A stretch of DNA of 64,000 bases from Streptomyces sp. NBC_01351 (GTDB lineage: Bacteria > Actinomycetota > Actinomycetes > Streptomycetales > Streptomycetaceae): the NCBI RefSeq assembly GCF_036237315.1, contig NZ_CP108356.1:1674001-1738000 (forward strand), written 5' to 3'. Below the pieces are notes generated by a model that was given only the letters and a program-made list of their open reading frames with translations, ran no database searches and was not told the DNA's origin. Made by a program: the position numbers and the translations under genes. Of the stretch, positions 50,043 through 58,500 are shown piece after piece (the stretch's first letter is position 1; each line of letters opens with the position of its first letter).

Positions 50043-51086
50043 GTGTTCCAAGGGGAGTACGCGGATTCGGGGTTCGCCGAGCTGGACGATGTCAGCGCCG
50101 CGGCCTACGGTCTCGCCGTCGAGTACGGCCTCTTCGAGCGGGAGAAGATCGCCGCGCAGCTGTCCCTGGCACCCGCCGAGATCACACGGGTCGAGCAAGT
50201 GCTCACCGGGGTCCGCCTGCTGCAGTCCATGCCGGGCAACCCGAACAAACTCACCCCCGTCACGCCCGATGTGGCCGCCGCTTCCCTGGTCGGCCCCGCC
50301 GAGCGGCAGATCCGCGACCTCCAGCAGGCGGTCACCGATGTCCGCGCGAAGCTGATATCCCTCACACCCCTCTACTTCGAGGGCCGCCGGCTGCGCAACC
50401 GCCTCGAGGCCTTCGACGTCATCAGCGACCCTTCCCGGATCCAGGCGCTGCTCGACCACTTGGGCCAGAACTGCAAGAGCGAGCTGGTCACCGTCCAGCC
50501 CGGTGGCGCACGCCCGGCCGACATCCTCGCGGACGCCCGGGAGAGCGCCCTGTCCATCCTCGGCCGCGGGGTCCGGATCCGGACCATCTACCAGCACACC
50601 GCGCGCAACGACCTGCCCACCCGCTCGTACGTCCGCGACGTCACTCTTCAGGGCGCGGAGATCCGTACCGCCGACGAGGTCATCGACCGGCTGATCATCT
50701 ACGACCGGGAGGTGGCCTTCCTGCCGGAACGCTCCGCCTGCGCGGGCGCCACGCCCGGGGCCGCCATCGTCCGCGAACCCACGCTCGTGGCGTTCCTGTG
50801 CGCCGTCTTCGAGTACCTGTGGGACGGCGCGTCCCCGTACGTCGTGGAGTCCCAGCGGTCCCCCGCTTCCTCCGACGAGCTGAAGTGGTCGATCATCCGG
50901 CTGATGACCAAGGGCTACAAGGACGAGATGGTCGCCCGCCGGCTCGGCATGTCGGTGCGGACCTGCCGCCGTCACATCGCCGAGATCACCGAGGAGTTGG
51001 AGGCGACGAGCCGCTTCCAGGCGGGCTACAACGCGGCGCGCCAGGAGATGCTCTCCGGAGAGGTGCCGACGCACTCCCTGCCCTGA
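50043..51086 (+). CDS. TrmB/LuxR-like HTH transcriptional regulator
   Basis: A 347-residue regulator. The N-terminal region is a winged-helix-like part (ELDDVSAAAYGLAVEYGLFEREKIAAQLSLAPAEITRVEQVLTGVRLLQSM). The centre is a TrmB/PLD-like effector part (ADILADARESALSILGRGVRIRTIYQHTARNDLPTRSYVRDVTLQGAEIRTADEVIDRLIIYDREVAFLP). The end is a LuxR-type helix-turn-helix (SDELKWSIIRLMTKGYKDEMVARRLGMSVRTCRRHIAEITEELEA). This layout is common for regulators inside Streptomyces biosynthetic clusters. GTG 50043 with GGGGG five bases upstream is chosen over GTG 50031. It is convergent with the biosynthetic operon. Confidence 0.82.
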   Translation: MFQGEYADSGFAELDDVSAAAYGLAVEYGLFEREKIAAQLSLAPAEITRVEQVLTGVRLLQSMPGNPNKLTPVTPDVAAASLVGPAERQIRDLQQAVTDVRAKLISLTPLYFEGRRLRNRLEAFDVISDPSRIQALLDHLGQNCKSELVTVQPGGARPADILADARESALSILGRGVRIRTIYQHTARNDLPTRSYVRDVTLQGAEIRTADEVIDRLIIYDREVAFLPERSACAGATPGAAIVREPTLVAFLCAVFEYLWDGASPYVVESQRSPASSDELKWSIIRLMTKGYKDEMVARRLGMSVRTCRRHIAEITEELEATSRFQAGYNAARQEMLSGEVPTHSLP

Positions 51087-51101
51087 TCGGGGCCGCGCCC
51101 C

Positions 51102-51956
51102 TCACCGGCCGGCCTCCTGGCCGAGGGCCTCCGTGATCGCGTCCACGCAGTCCTGGTCGAGCATGGTCGTGACGTGGGCGTCCTGCAGTCTGCCGAAGCC
51201 CGCGTCGTACACCGCGGCACTGACGACGTAGCCGCCGGCCAGCGGGAAGGTGCGGAAGATCCACTCCTCACCGGTGCCCGCCGTGCCGTCCGGCCGCTGT
51301 ACGCGCACGGGCCGGCCGTCCGGGCCGAAGCCGAACTCGGTGAAGCGGAACTGCATGCCCTGGCCGATCGCCTTGCTGTAGGCCTCCTTGAGGGTCCACA
51401 GCCGGACGAGCGCGCCGTTGCGTTCCGCCTCCGGCATCCCGCTCAGCAGGATCGCCTCGTACGGGGTGCAGATGTGCCGGACGAGTCCGCCGCCGTACAT
51501 GTCGCGGTCGGCGCGCTCGGCGTCCACGCCGATGAGCCCGCAGGTGGTCAGCCCGACGAGCAGCAGGTCCTCGGTGTGGCTGAGGCTGATGTCGATCTGG
51601 TCGCAGCCGCGCAGGTACGGGCGGCCGGTCGGCCCGTACGCCAGTTCCAGGTCGGCGGGTTCGCTGGCGAGGACCGCGCCCGCGGCGTGCTTGAGGAGCA
51701 TCCGGGAGGCGATGTAGCGGCCGCGCACGTCGGCGTGGGTGAGGTCGAGGTAGCGCGTCCAGTCCCGGCCGAGCAGCTCGCGCAGCTCGTCGCCGGAGGG
51801 CACGCCGGGCTCCAGGTCCTTCAGCCACGCGTAGACCAGTGCGGTCCCGTGGGTGGCGAGGTCGTCCCTGACCCTGTCCCACGAGTCGCCTCCCGGGACC
51901 ACGGCGACGGGCTCACCGAGCGGTGGGCCGAGCGTGGGGCTGCCCGGGGCGGTCAT
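51102..51956 (-). CDS. 4'-phosphopantetheinyl transferase, second in the cluster
   Basis: A 284-residue enzyme of the longer Sfp/Gsp type. It has RGRYIASRMLLKHAAGAVL, ELAYGPTGRPYL, the SLSHTEDLLLVGL strand, Mg2+ motif IGVDAERADRD and the W-x-x-KEAxxKAxG motif in LWTLKEAYSKAIGQGM. It differs clearly from the first transferase (48857-49606), which belongs to the EntD-like branch. Its ATG overlaps the stop of the small carrier-protein gene by four bases, so it may be dedicated to arming the carrier proteins of this operon. It is the last gene of the minus-strand operon. Confidence 0.92.
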   Translation of the reverse strand: MTAPGSPTLGPPLGEPVAVVPGGDSWDRVRDDLATHGTALVYAWLKDLEPGVPSGDELRELLGRDWTRYLDLTHADVRGRYIASRMLLKHAAGAVLASEPADLELAYGPTGRPYLRGCDQIDISLSHTEDLLLVGLTTCGLIGVDAERADRDMYGGGLVRHICTPYEAILLSGMPEAERNGALVRLWTLKEAYSKAIGQGMQFRFTEFGFGPDGRPVRVQRPDGTAGTGEEWIFRTFPLAGGYVVSAAVYDAGFGRLQDAHVTTMLDQDCVDAITEALGQEAGR

Positions 51957-52207
51957 CGGTGCTCCTTCACGAGTATGTGGATGTCCCGGAGGCTGTGTGC
52001 CTCCAGCAGACGGTGCACCGGTACCCGGTGGCCGGACTCCTCAAGGAGGGCCACCAGCCGGAGCAGGTTCAGCGAGTCCCAGCCGGGCGTGTCCACCAGC
52101 GCGGTGTCCGCGCCGGCGGGGATGTCGACGTCCAGGCCGAGGTCGTCGCGGACGGTCCGCAGGAACGCGTCGAGACTGTCCAGGCTGTCGGGGCTGTCGG
52201 GGCTCAT
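51953..52207 (-). CDS. Acyl carrier protein (putative glyceryl carrier)
   Basis: An 84-residue discrete carrier protein. The phosphopantetheine attachment serine is residue 45 in TPGWDSLNLLRLVALLEESG. The gene overlaps both neighbours by four bases: the FkbH-like gene upstream and the phosphopantetheinyl transferase downstream. In tetronate and methoxymalonyl pathways a discrete ACP encoded next to FkbH carries the glyceryl unit; that is the inferred role here. Confidence 0.88.
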   Translation of the reverse strand: MSPDSPDSLDSLDAFLRTVRDDLGLDVDIPAGADTALVDTPGWDSLNLLRLVALLEESGHRVPVHRLLEAHSLRDIHILVKEHR

Positions 52208-54159
52208 CGACCGGCCTTCCCGGATTCGGTGACGCGTACGTGGCCGGGGAGGTCCGGCAGCACGGTCAGGTCATGGTGGAACTCGACCGGCCCGTCCCCG
52301 GGTTCCCCCGACTCGCGAAGTTCGCGGGGGGCGAACCCGCTGGACGGATAGAAGTCGCGGGCGCGTTGATTGCGTGCTGTGGGTACGTAGCGGGCGCCCA
52401 CCCCGGACAGTCCGAGGTCCCGGGCCCTCCTCAACAGCACGGCGAGGCAGGCCTGTTCGATGCCCCGGCCGAGGACCCGGCAGCTGAGCCACATGTTGTC
52501 CAGGTGCCACCGGCCCTCGGTGACCGTGGCCAGTACGGCGCCGATCAGGCCGTTGTCGCCGAAGCGGTCGGCGCTGCGGGCGGCCAGCAGCAGGTGCCGC
52601 CCCGGGTCGGCGGCCAGGGCGGTCAGCTCGGCCTCCGTGTGGCCGCCGCCGGCGAGGTTGAACTGGTTCGTGCGCAGGGTCAGTTGGGAGATCCTAGCGA
52701 ACTCGTGGGGGCGGGGCGGGCCGAGTTCCAGCCGGATGTCCAGGGCCCGCAGGAACTCCTCGTGCGAGTCCGAGCTCGCGTGCAGCTCGCGGCGCTCCCG
52801 CCGGACCCGGTACTCCCCGGTCCTGGCCCGGTCCTCGTCGGTCAGGCTCATCGTGTCGAACCAGCCGTCCGCGAGCAGCCGCGCCACGTGCAGCGCGGGC
52901 TCCTCGTCGAGCGCGACCACCGCCACCCCGGGGAGGCCGTGGCGGACCTGGGCGCGCTCGGCCGGCGAGTCGTCGACGAAGACGAGGGCGTCGGTGGCGA
53001 GGTCCAACTGCCGGGCGATGTCGGCGAGGTTGGCGTCCTTCGGTTCCCAGTTGGCGTTGATGGCCACGAAGTCCGGCTCGCGCAGGACGAGGTCGGGGTG
53101 GTCCGCGAGGGCCCGCAGCACCTGCTCGCGGTCGTTCTTGCTGCTGACGGCGAGGAGCACGCCCTGGGAGCCGAGCTGCTTGACGCACTTCTGGAAGGCT
53201 CCGAAGGCCTCCCCGCGCAGGGTGCCGGCGGCGGCGATCCCGTCGGGGCCCTCCTCGCCGAGGACGCCGTCCCACAGGGTGTTGTCCAGATCGAGCACCA
53301 GGCACTTGCGGGTCGTGCCGCGCACGGCACGGGCCAGGTGCGCGACCTCGCGCGCGTACGCAGCGAGGAGTTCCGCGCCGAGCTGGGCCTTGGCGTAGCG
53401 GGCGAGGCGGGCGTCGGTGACCGGTCCGCCCTCTCCGACCAGCGGGTCGAGGTCGATCACGACCAGCGCGGGCGCGGCTTCGGTGAGCCGCAGCAGGCGC
53501 GCGTTGAACTCCCGCCACACGGCGCCCAGCAGGGCCCGGGAGCGGTGGTCGACGAGCTGCCTGCTGTAGGCCCCTGGCAGCGGGAGGGTGTTGAGTACGA
53601 GGGTCCCCGGGGCCGCCTCCGCCAGCGCGGCGCACCTGGCCAGCACCTCCTCCCCCGCCGCCGCCACGTCCTCGGGCCGCCACACCGCCGGTACCTGGGA
53701 GAAGAGGGTCTCGGCGTCCAGCAGGCACAGCGTGAGGTCCGGAGCCGCCGCGTGCAGCTCCCCGGCGGTGTCGGTCAGGTCGCGCAGATAGGTCCCGTGC
53801 TCTCCGAGGACGGACCGCAGGAGCATCCCGTGGCGGGCCAGTTCGCCCCTGAGCGGGTCGATGACCTGGCCCACCGTGGACTGGCCGGTGACGGCCACCG
53901 TCACGACGGGGGTCGCCGGATGGTGGGCCAGTACGGCATCGGGGTCGATGCCGCCGAGCAGCCGGCCGGCCGCGGCGGCGGCCGCCCCCGCGCCGCCCGG
54001 CGCCCCGCCCGGCGCCCCGCTCGCCGTCGCGCCCCCGGGCCCGCCCGTCGTCCCGCTCGCCCGTCCCTCGTCCGCGAGCACCGCCGCGATCCGGTCGTAC
54101 GCCTTCTCCAGCAGGCCCTGCGTGCGCAGTTCGCGCAGCCGGTCCAGTCCCGTGGTCAT
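52204..54159 (-). CDS. FkbH-like HAD-superfamily glyceryl-S-ACP synthase
   Basis: A 651-residue protein. Residues ~70-270 form an SGNH-like region after an Ala/Gly-rich linker. The HAD phosphatase core begins at about residue 285 (CLVLDLDNTLWDGVLGEEG, with DxDxT motif) and continues through AVSSKNDREQVLRAL and VFVDDSPAERAQVR. The C-terminal 170 residues are GNAT-like (NNMWLSCRVLGRGIEQACLAVLLRRAR). This long form is typical of the tetronate-pathway enzymes that take glycolytic 1,3-bisphosphoglycerate, dephosphorylate it and load D-glycerate on an ACP. The small ACP encoded next is the probable acceptor. Confidence 0.9.
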   Translation of the reverse strand: MTTGLDRLRELRTQGLLEKAYDRIAAVLADEGRASGTTGGPGGATASGAPGGAPGGAGAAAAAAGRLLGGIDPDAVLAHHPATPVVTVAVTGQSTVGQVIDPLRGELARHGMLLRSVLGEHGTYLRDLTDTAGELHAAAPDLTLCLLDAETLFSQVPAVWRPEDVAAAGEEVLARCAALAEAAPGTLVLNTLPLPGAYSRQLVDHRSRALLGAVWREFNARLLRLTEAAPALVVIDLDPLVGEGGPVTDARLARYAKAQLGAELLAAYAREVAHLARAVRGTTRKCLVLDLDNTLWDGVLGEEGPDGIAAAGTLRGEAFGAFQKCVKQLGSQGVLLAVSSKNDREQVLRALADHPDLVLREPDFVAINANWEPKDANLADIARQLDLATDALVFVDDSPAERAQVRHGLPGVAVVALDEEPALHVARLLADGWFDTMSLTDEDRARTGEYRVRRERRELHASSDSHEEFLRALDIRLELGPPRPHEFARISQLTLRTNQFNLAGGGHTEAELTALAADPGRHLLLAARSADRFGDNGLIGAVLATVTEGRWHLDNMWLSCRVLGRGIEQACLAVLLRRARDLGLSGVGARYVPTARNQRARDFYPSSGFAPRELRESGEPGDGPVEFHHDLTVLPDLPGHVRVTESGKAGR

Positions 54160-54166
54160 CCGTGCC

Positions 54167-55180
54167 TCACACCTTCTCCAGGGCGAACCCGGCTCTGATC
54201 CACCTGCTGGACTCCACGCACAGGGCCAGCGCGCGCTCCCCCACGGAGAACTTCGGTACCAGCCGGTCGAGCTGCAGGAACGGCAGGGCGTTTCCGGTGT
54301 TGCCGGTCTCGGCGACGCAGGAGACCTCCTGCGCGGGGCCGTCCGGCAGCCGCTCCACGATGCGCGCGGTCATCCGCTCGGAGAGCTGGGGCGGCAGCAG
54401 GAAGCCGATGTCGTCGAGGCTCCAGCCGAGCCCGTCGAGCAGCTCCCAGAGGATCTCCACGGAGATCGTGGGAACGTGCTCCTCGATCGCCTTGTAGTCC
54501 TCGGCCATCATCCGCCGGCCGGATTCGCGGTCGGTGGTTCCGTACCAGTCGAGGAGCTGGCCGGGCGGACGGCCGCGGCCGGTCCAGGAGTTCAGCACCG
54601 CCCGGACGGCGATCCGCTCGCCCTCCGGTTCCTCGGTGAGGACGGCGGCCCCGGCCCCGTCGCCGAACAGGACGTGGTTGACGAGTTCCTCGGGGGGCAG
54701 CTTCGCGGCGTCCCGGCGGGGCGACAGGAACCGGTGCGTGACGTCCCCGCCGATGACGAGGCCGGCGCGGCGGCCGCCGAGGATCAGGGTGCGGCCGAGG
54801 TCGAGGGCTTGGATCGCGCCGGAGCAGCCGGCCTGGATCTGGTAGACGGGCAGGTGGTCGAGGCCGAGGCGGTCGGCGACCTCGGTCGCGGTGGTCGGCA
54901 GGAGGGTGTCGGGGGTGGCCGTCGCGAGGACCACGAACTCGATGTCGGCGAGGTCGAGTCCCGAGGCGTGCACGGCCCGGGCCGCGGCCTCGGCGCACAG
55001 GTCGGCGAGGGAGCCTCGGACCTCTCCGGTGACCGGGTCCCAGCCGAAGTGCCGGGTCCTGGTGCCGACGAAGAGGTCGATCCACTCCTCGCTGACGCCC
55101 AGCATCGTGCCGAGCGCGGCGTTGTCCACCGGGTCGCCGGGCAGCGCGGTGCCGGTCGCGGCGACGTACACGGCCGTCAT
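54167..55180 (-). CDS. KASIII-like ketosynthase (putative tetronate-forming)
   Basis: A 337-residue FabH-fold enzyme. The active-site cysteine is at about residue 119 in VYQIQAGCSGAIQALDLG; the C-terminal asparagine segment is CVAETGNTGNALPFLQLD. The catalytic histidine region, usually PHQxNxRI, reads LLPPQLSERMTARIVERLP, with proline in place of histidine. KASIII-like enzymes encoded with FkbH and a discrete ACP, such as RkD of the RK-682 pathway, join a beta-ketoacyl thioester to glyceryl-ACP and close the tetronate ring. That is the likely role here. Its ATG overlaps the polyketide synthase stop by four bases. Confidence 0.85.
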   Translation of the reverse strand: MTAVYVAATGTALPGDPVDNAALGTMLGVSEEWIDLFVGTRTRHFGWDPVTGEVRGSLADLCAEAAARAVHASGLDLADIEFVVLATATPDTLLPTTATEVADRLGLDHLPVYQIQAGCSGAIQALDLGRTLILGGRRAGLVIGGDVTHRFLSPRRDAAKLPPEELVNHVLFGDGAGAAVLTEEPEGERIAVRAVLNSWTGRGRPPGQLLDWYGTTDRESGRRMMAEDYKAIEEHVPTISVEILWELLDGLGWSLDDIGFLLPPQLSERMTARIVERLPDGPAQEVSCVAETGNTGNALPFLQLDRLVPKFSVGERALALCVESSRWIRAGFALEKV

Positions 55181-58164
55181 GCCGACCTCGCCGTGATCTG
55201 GTCGCCGAGGAACTCGGCGAGGGAGCCGACGGAGCGCAGCGCGGGCAGCATCTGTTGTACGGACACCTCGCCGACGCGCGGAAGCCGGGCCTCCACCCGG
55301 TTTTTGAGTTGCATGATCATCACCGAGTCGAAGCCGAGGTCCTCGTGGAAGCGGGCCTCGCGCACCACCCGCTCGCTGGGGTATCCGCCGACCTCGGTGA
55401 CGGCCTGCACCACGGCGAGCAGCACCGGGTCGCCGGGGTCGCCGTCGTGGACGGCCGCGGGCTCGGTCCGCCGTTCCTCCGCGGCCGGCCGTTCCCCGGA
55501 CGCCGGCCGCTCCTCCCCCACCGCCGCCGGGGCCGGGGCGCTCGCGGGCATCGGCCGCCGGTCCCAGTAGCGCTGCGCGGACGAGAACGCGTACGGGGCG
55601 AGCGGTTCGACGGTCCGGTGCTCCGGCGCGTACAGCTCCGCCCAGAGCGGGTCGAGTCCGCAGCGGTGCAGCGCGGCGACGGTCTCCGCGAGGTCGCGGC
55701 CGCTCGCTTCGGGCCCCGGCGCGGGATGCAGGAGTTCCGCGCCGCACGCCCGTCCGCCGCGGGCGGCGATCTGCAGGAGCCGGCTGCTCGGGCCGATCTC
55801 GATCAGATGGGTGGGGGCGATGTCGCGTACGAGCGCCGCCAGCGCGGTGTCCAAGAGCACGGGCTCCTCGATCTGGTCGGCCCAGTAGTCGGCGTCCATC
55901 GGTTCGTGGCGCAGCATCCGGCCGTGCCGGGTCGAGGCCACGGGCAGCGCGGGCGGGGCACACCGCACGGCGGCCTTGCGCAGCTCGGCGGCGGCGGGGG
56001 CCATCAGGGGGGAGTGGAAGGCGTGCGTCACCGGGAGTTCCGTGACCCGTACGCCTCGGTCGGCGAGTTCCTTCCCGAGCCGGGCCAGGGCATCCAGGGG
56101 GCCGGAGAGCACGGTGTCCGCCGGGCCGTTCATGGCGGCCACGACCACCTCCGGCTCCCCCTCCAGGGTCCGGGCGAGCTCGTCGGGTCCGGCGGCCGCC
56201 GCGAGCATGCCGCCACCCGTGGGCAGTTCGCCCATCAGCCGGGCCCGCCGGACGACCAGCCGGGCGGCCTCGTCCAGGTCGAGGGCGCCGGCGGTGACGG
56301 CCGCGGCGTACTCGCCGAGGCTGTGGCCGAGGACGGCGGCCGGGGTGACGCCGAGGGTGGTGAGCGTACGGGCGAGGGCGTAGCCGACGGCGAACAGGGC
56401 GGGCTGGGCGAACTCGGGCCGGTGCACGCGCTCGTCGCCGCCGAGGACCAGGTCGCACACCGAGGTTCCGAGGTGCGGGGCGAGGGCCTCGTCGGCCTCG
56501 GCGAGGTGGCGGCGGTAGGCCGGGGACTCGCGGTGCAGCCCCGCCGTCATTCCGGGGTACTCGCAGCCCTGGCCGGTGAAGAGGAAGGCCGTGACCGGTC
56601 GGCCCCAGGGGCGGCCGCCGGCGGCCGCGCCGTCCTTCGACGCCGTGGGCTCCAGGGCGGCCGCCCGGCGCAGCTCGGCCACGAGTTCGCCGGTGTCGCG
56701 CACGGTGGCCGCGTACCGGTGCGGGAGGCCGGTCTTGGTCCGGTTGCTGCTCCAGCACAGGGCGGCCGCGGCGCCCCGGGGGCGGGCGGCGATCGCTGCG
56801 GCCTGCGCGGCGAGGTTGCGGCGCAGCGCCTCGGGGGTGTCGGCGCTGAGGGTGAAGACGCCGACGGCGGAGGCGCCCGCGTCCGTACGGGCGGCCCGGG
56901 CGGGGAGGGCCGCGGGGGTCCTGGGTGCGGTGCCGAGGACGGCGTGGGCGTTGGTGCCCCCCATGCCGAAGCTGCTGACCCCGGCGAGGTTCTCCCCGCG
57001 CGGCAGCCGCATCGGGGACTTCAGCAGCCGCAGGCCCCGCTCGCCGAGCCGCAGCTGCGCGTTCTCGCGCTCGGCGAAGAGGCTGGCGGGGACGATGCGG
57101 TGGTGCAGGGCCAGCGCGGTCTTGATGAGCCCGGCGATGCCGGCGGCGCCCTCGGTGTGGCCCAGGTTGCCCTTGACGGAGCCGATCGCGCAGGGGGCGC
57201 CGCGGGGGACGCCGTGCACCGCGCCGAGGGCCGCGCACTCGATGGCGTCGCCGAGCACGGTTCCGGTGCCGTGGGCCTCCACGAAGGCGACCCGGTCGGG
57301 GGTGATCCCGGCGCGCCGGTAGGCGGAGTTCAGCACCCGTTCCTGAGACCAGCGGTTGGGGGCGATCACCCCGTTGCTGCGGCCGTCCTGGTTGACGGCG
57401 CTGCCGCGCAGTACGGCGTAGATCCGCTGTCCGTCGGCGAGGGCGTCGTCTAGGCGGCGCAGCACCACGAGGCCGACGCCGTCGCCGCGGCCGATCCCGT
57501 CGGCGTCGGCGCTGAAGGGTTTGCAGCGTCCGTCGGCGGCGGCGAGGCCGAGTTGTCCGTAGACCAGACCCAGCGAGGGCGACAGCACGATGTTGACCCC
57601 GCCGGCCAGGGCGGTGTCGCACTCCCCGGCGAGCAGGGAGGTCGCGGCGAGGTGGACGGCGACGAGGGAGGAGGAGCAGGCCGTGTCGACGGCGAGGCTC
57701 GGCCCGGTGAGGTTGAAGTGGTACGAGATCCGGTTGGCGGCCATTCCGGCGCTGCTGCCGGCGCCGAGCAGCGGGGTGACGCGTGCGAGGTCGCTCATGG
57801 TGAGCCGGCCCCATTCGCCGCCCATCACGCCGATGAACACGCCGGTCTCGGTGCCCGCGAGGTCCCCGGGGGCGCGGCCCGAGTCCTCCAGGGCCCGCCA
57901 GGCGCAGGGCAGCAGCAGCCGGTGGTGCGGGTCCATCGCGGCGGCCTCGCGCGGGGTGACGGAGAAGAAGTCGCTGTCGAAGACATCGACGTCGTCGATG
58001 AAACCGCCGCTGTCGCCGGCAGCGGGGAAGTCCTGTGCTTCCCACCGTTGTCCGGGGACGGGGCCGGTGCCGGCCCCGCCGCGCACGAGCAGGTCCCAGT
58101 ACGCCCGCACGCCCGCCGCCCCGGGAAACGCGCAGTCGATCCCGACGATGGCGATGTCCCCCAT
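55177..58164 (-). CDS. Type I polyketide synthase module, KS-AT-ACP
   Basis: A 995-residue single module. The ketosynthase (residues ~1-425) has DTACSSSLVAVHLA with the cysteine near 161, then EAHGTGTVLGDAIE and VKGNLGHTEGAAG. The acyltransferase (~510-800) has FLFTGQGCEYPGM, GHSLGEYAAAV near 613 and HAFHSPLM, the HAFH form typical of malonyl-CoA specificity. The ACP (~900-990) has LGFDSVMIMQL. There is no ketoreductase, dehydratase or thioesterase, so one round would give an unreduced beta-ketoacyl thioester, the substrate needed by the KASIII-like enzyme. TGATG links it to the ACP gene upstream. Confidence 0.94.
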   Translation of the reverse strand: MGDIAIVGIDCAFPGAAGVRAYWDLLVRGGAGTGPVPGQRWEAQDFPAAGDSGGFIDDVDVFDSDFFSVTPREAAAMDPHHRLLLPCAWRALEDSGRAPGDLAGTETGVFIGVMGGEWGRLTMSDLARVTPLLGAGSSAGMAANRISYHFNLTGPSLAVDTACSSSLVAVHLAATSLLAGECDTALAGGVNIVLSPSLGLVYGQLGLAAADGRCKPFSADADGIGRGDGVGLVVLRRLDDALADGQRIYAVLRGSAVNQDGRSNGVIAPNRWSQERVLNSAYRRAGITPDRVAFVEAHGTGTVLGDAIECAALGAVHGVPRGAPCAIGSVKGNLGHTEGAAGIAGLIKTALALHHRIVPASLFAERENAQLRLGERGLRLLKSPMRLPRGENLAGVSSFGMGGTNAHAVLGTAPRTPAALPARAARTDAGASAVGVFTLSADTPEALRRNLAAQAAAIAARPRGAAAALCWSSNRTKTGLPHRYAATVRDTGELVAELRRAAALEPTASKDGAAAGGRPWGRPVTAFLFTGQGCEYPGMTAGLHRESPAYRRHLAEADEALAPHLGTSVCDLVLGGDERVHRPEFAQPALFAVGYALARTLTTLGVTPAAVLGHSLGEYAAAVTAGALDLDEAARLVVRRARLMGELPTGGGMLAAAAGPDELARTLEGEPEVVVAAMNGPADTVLSGPLDALARLGKELADRGVRVTELPVTHAFHSPLMAPAAAELRKAAVRCAPPALPVASTRHGRMLRHEPMDADYWADQIEEPVLLDTALAALVRDIAPTHLIEIGPSSRLLQIAARGGRACGAELLHPAPGPEASGRDLAETVAALHRCGLDPLWAELYAPEHRTVEPLAPYAFSSAQRYWDRRPMPASAPAPAAVGEERPASGERPAAEERRTEPAAVHDGDPGDPVLLAVVQAVTEVGGYPSERVVREARFHEDLGFDSVMIMQLKNRVEARLPRVGEVSVQQMLPALRSVGSLAEFLGDQITARSA

Positions 58165-58484
58165 CAGCGCTGGTCCCGCGCGGGGGCCGCGGCCGCGGGC
58201 AGGTCGGGGAGGACGGCCGTCAGGTGGCGGACGAGGCTCGCCACGGTCGGGAAGTCCCACAGCAGGGTGGGCTCCACGTCGAGGTCGAACTCCTCCTCCA
58301 GGTCGCCGCAGAGGCTGAGCGCCGCCACCGAGTCCATGCCGTACTCGGCGAGCGGGACGGTGGGATCGATCGTCTCGGGCGCGCGCCGCAGGTAGACGGA
58401 GAGGCGGGCCGACAGCCACTCGTACACGCCGTCGGCCTTCGCGGTGTCGGCGGCCACGGCGTGCCGGCCGGTGGGAATGGTCAT
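58164..58484 (-). CDS. Acyl carrier protein (fatty-acyl carrier)
   Basis: A 106-residue carrier protein with attachment serine 52 in LAEYGMDSVAALSLCGDLEEEFDLDVEPTLLWDFPTVASLVRHL. The C-terminal tail is Ala/Pro-rich. It lies between the acyl-CoA-dehydrogenase-like gene (16 bp upstream) and the polyketide synthase (overlap TGATG). By analogy with FAAL-ACP-dehydrogenase sets in lipopeptide and polyketide clusters, it probably receives the fatty acyl-adenylate from the ligase and presents it to the dehydrogenase and then to the ketosynthase. Confidence 0.9.
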   Translation of the reverse strand: MTIPTGRHAVAADTAKADGVYEWLSARLSVYLRRAPETIDPTVPLAEYGMDSVAALSLCGDLEEEFDLDVEPTLLWDFPTVASLVRHLTAVLPDLPAAAAPARDQR

Positions 58485-58500
58485 GTCGGGACTCCTTCGG

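Noticed and set aside
52204..54159. Methoxymalonyl-ACP extender unit pathway, which also uses FkbH and an ACP
   Set aside because: The required acyl-ACP dehydrogenase/hydroxyacyl dehydrogenase/O-methyltransferase set (FkbI, FkbK, FkbG) is not present as such and the AT looks malonyl-specific; KASIII adjacency favours a tetronate.
55255..57453. Long plus-strand open frame antisense to the PKS
   Set aside because: Gly/Gln/Arg-biased composition with no domain; typical antisense openness at high GC.
54167..58045. A 1,292-residue minus-strand open frame across the PKS and KASIII genes
   Set aside because: The part overlapping the PKS is a low-complexity Arg/Gly/Pro shadow frame. The KASIII gene starts at 55180 with its own ATG and overlap.
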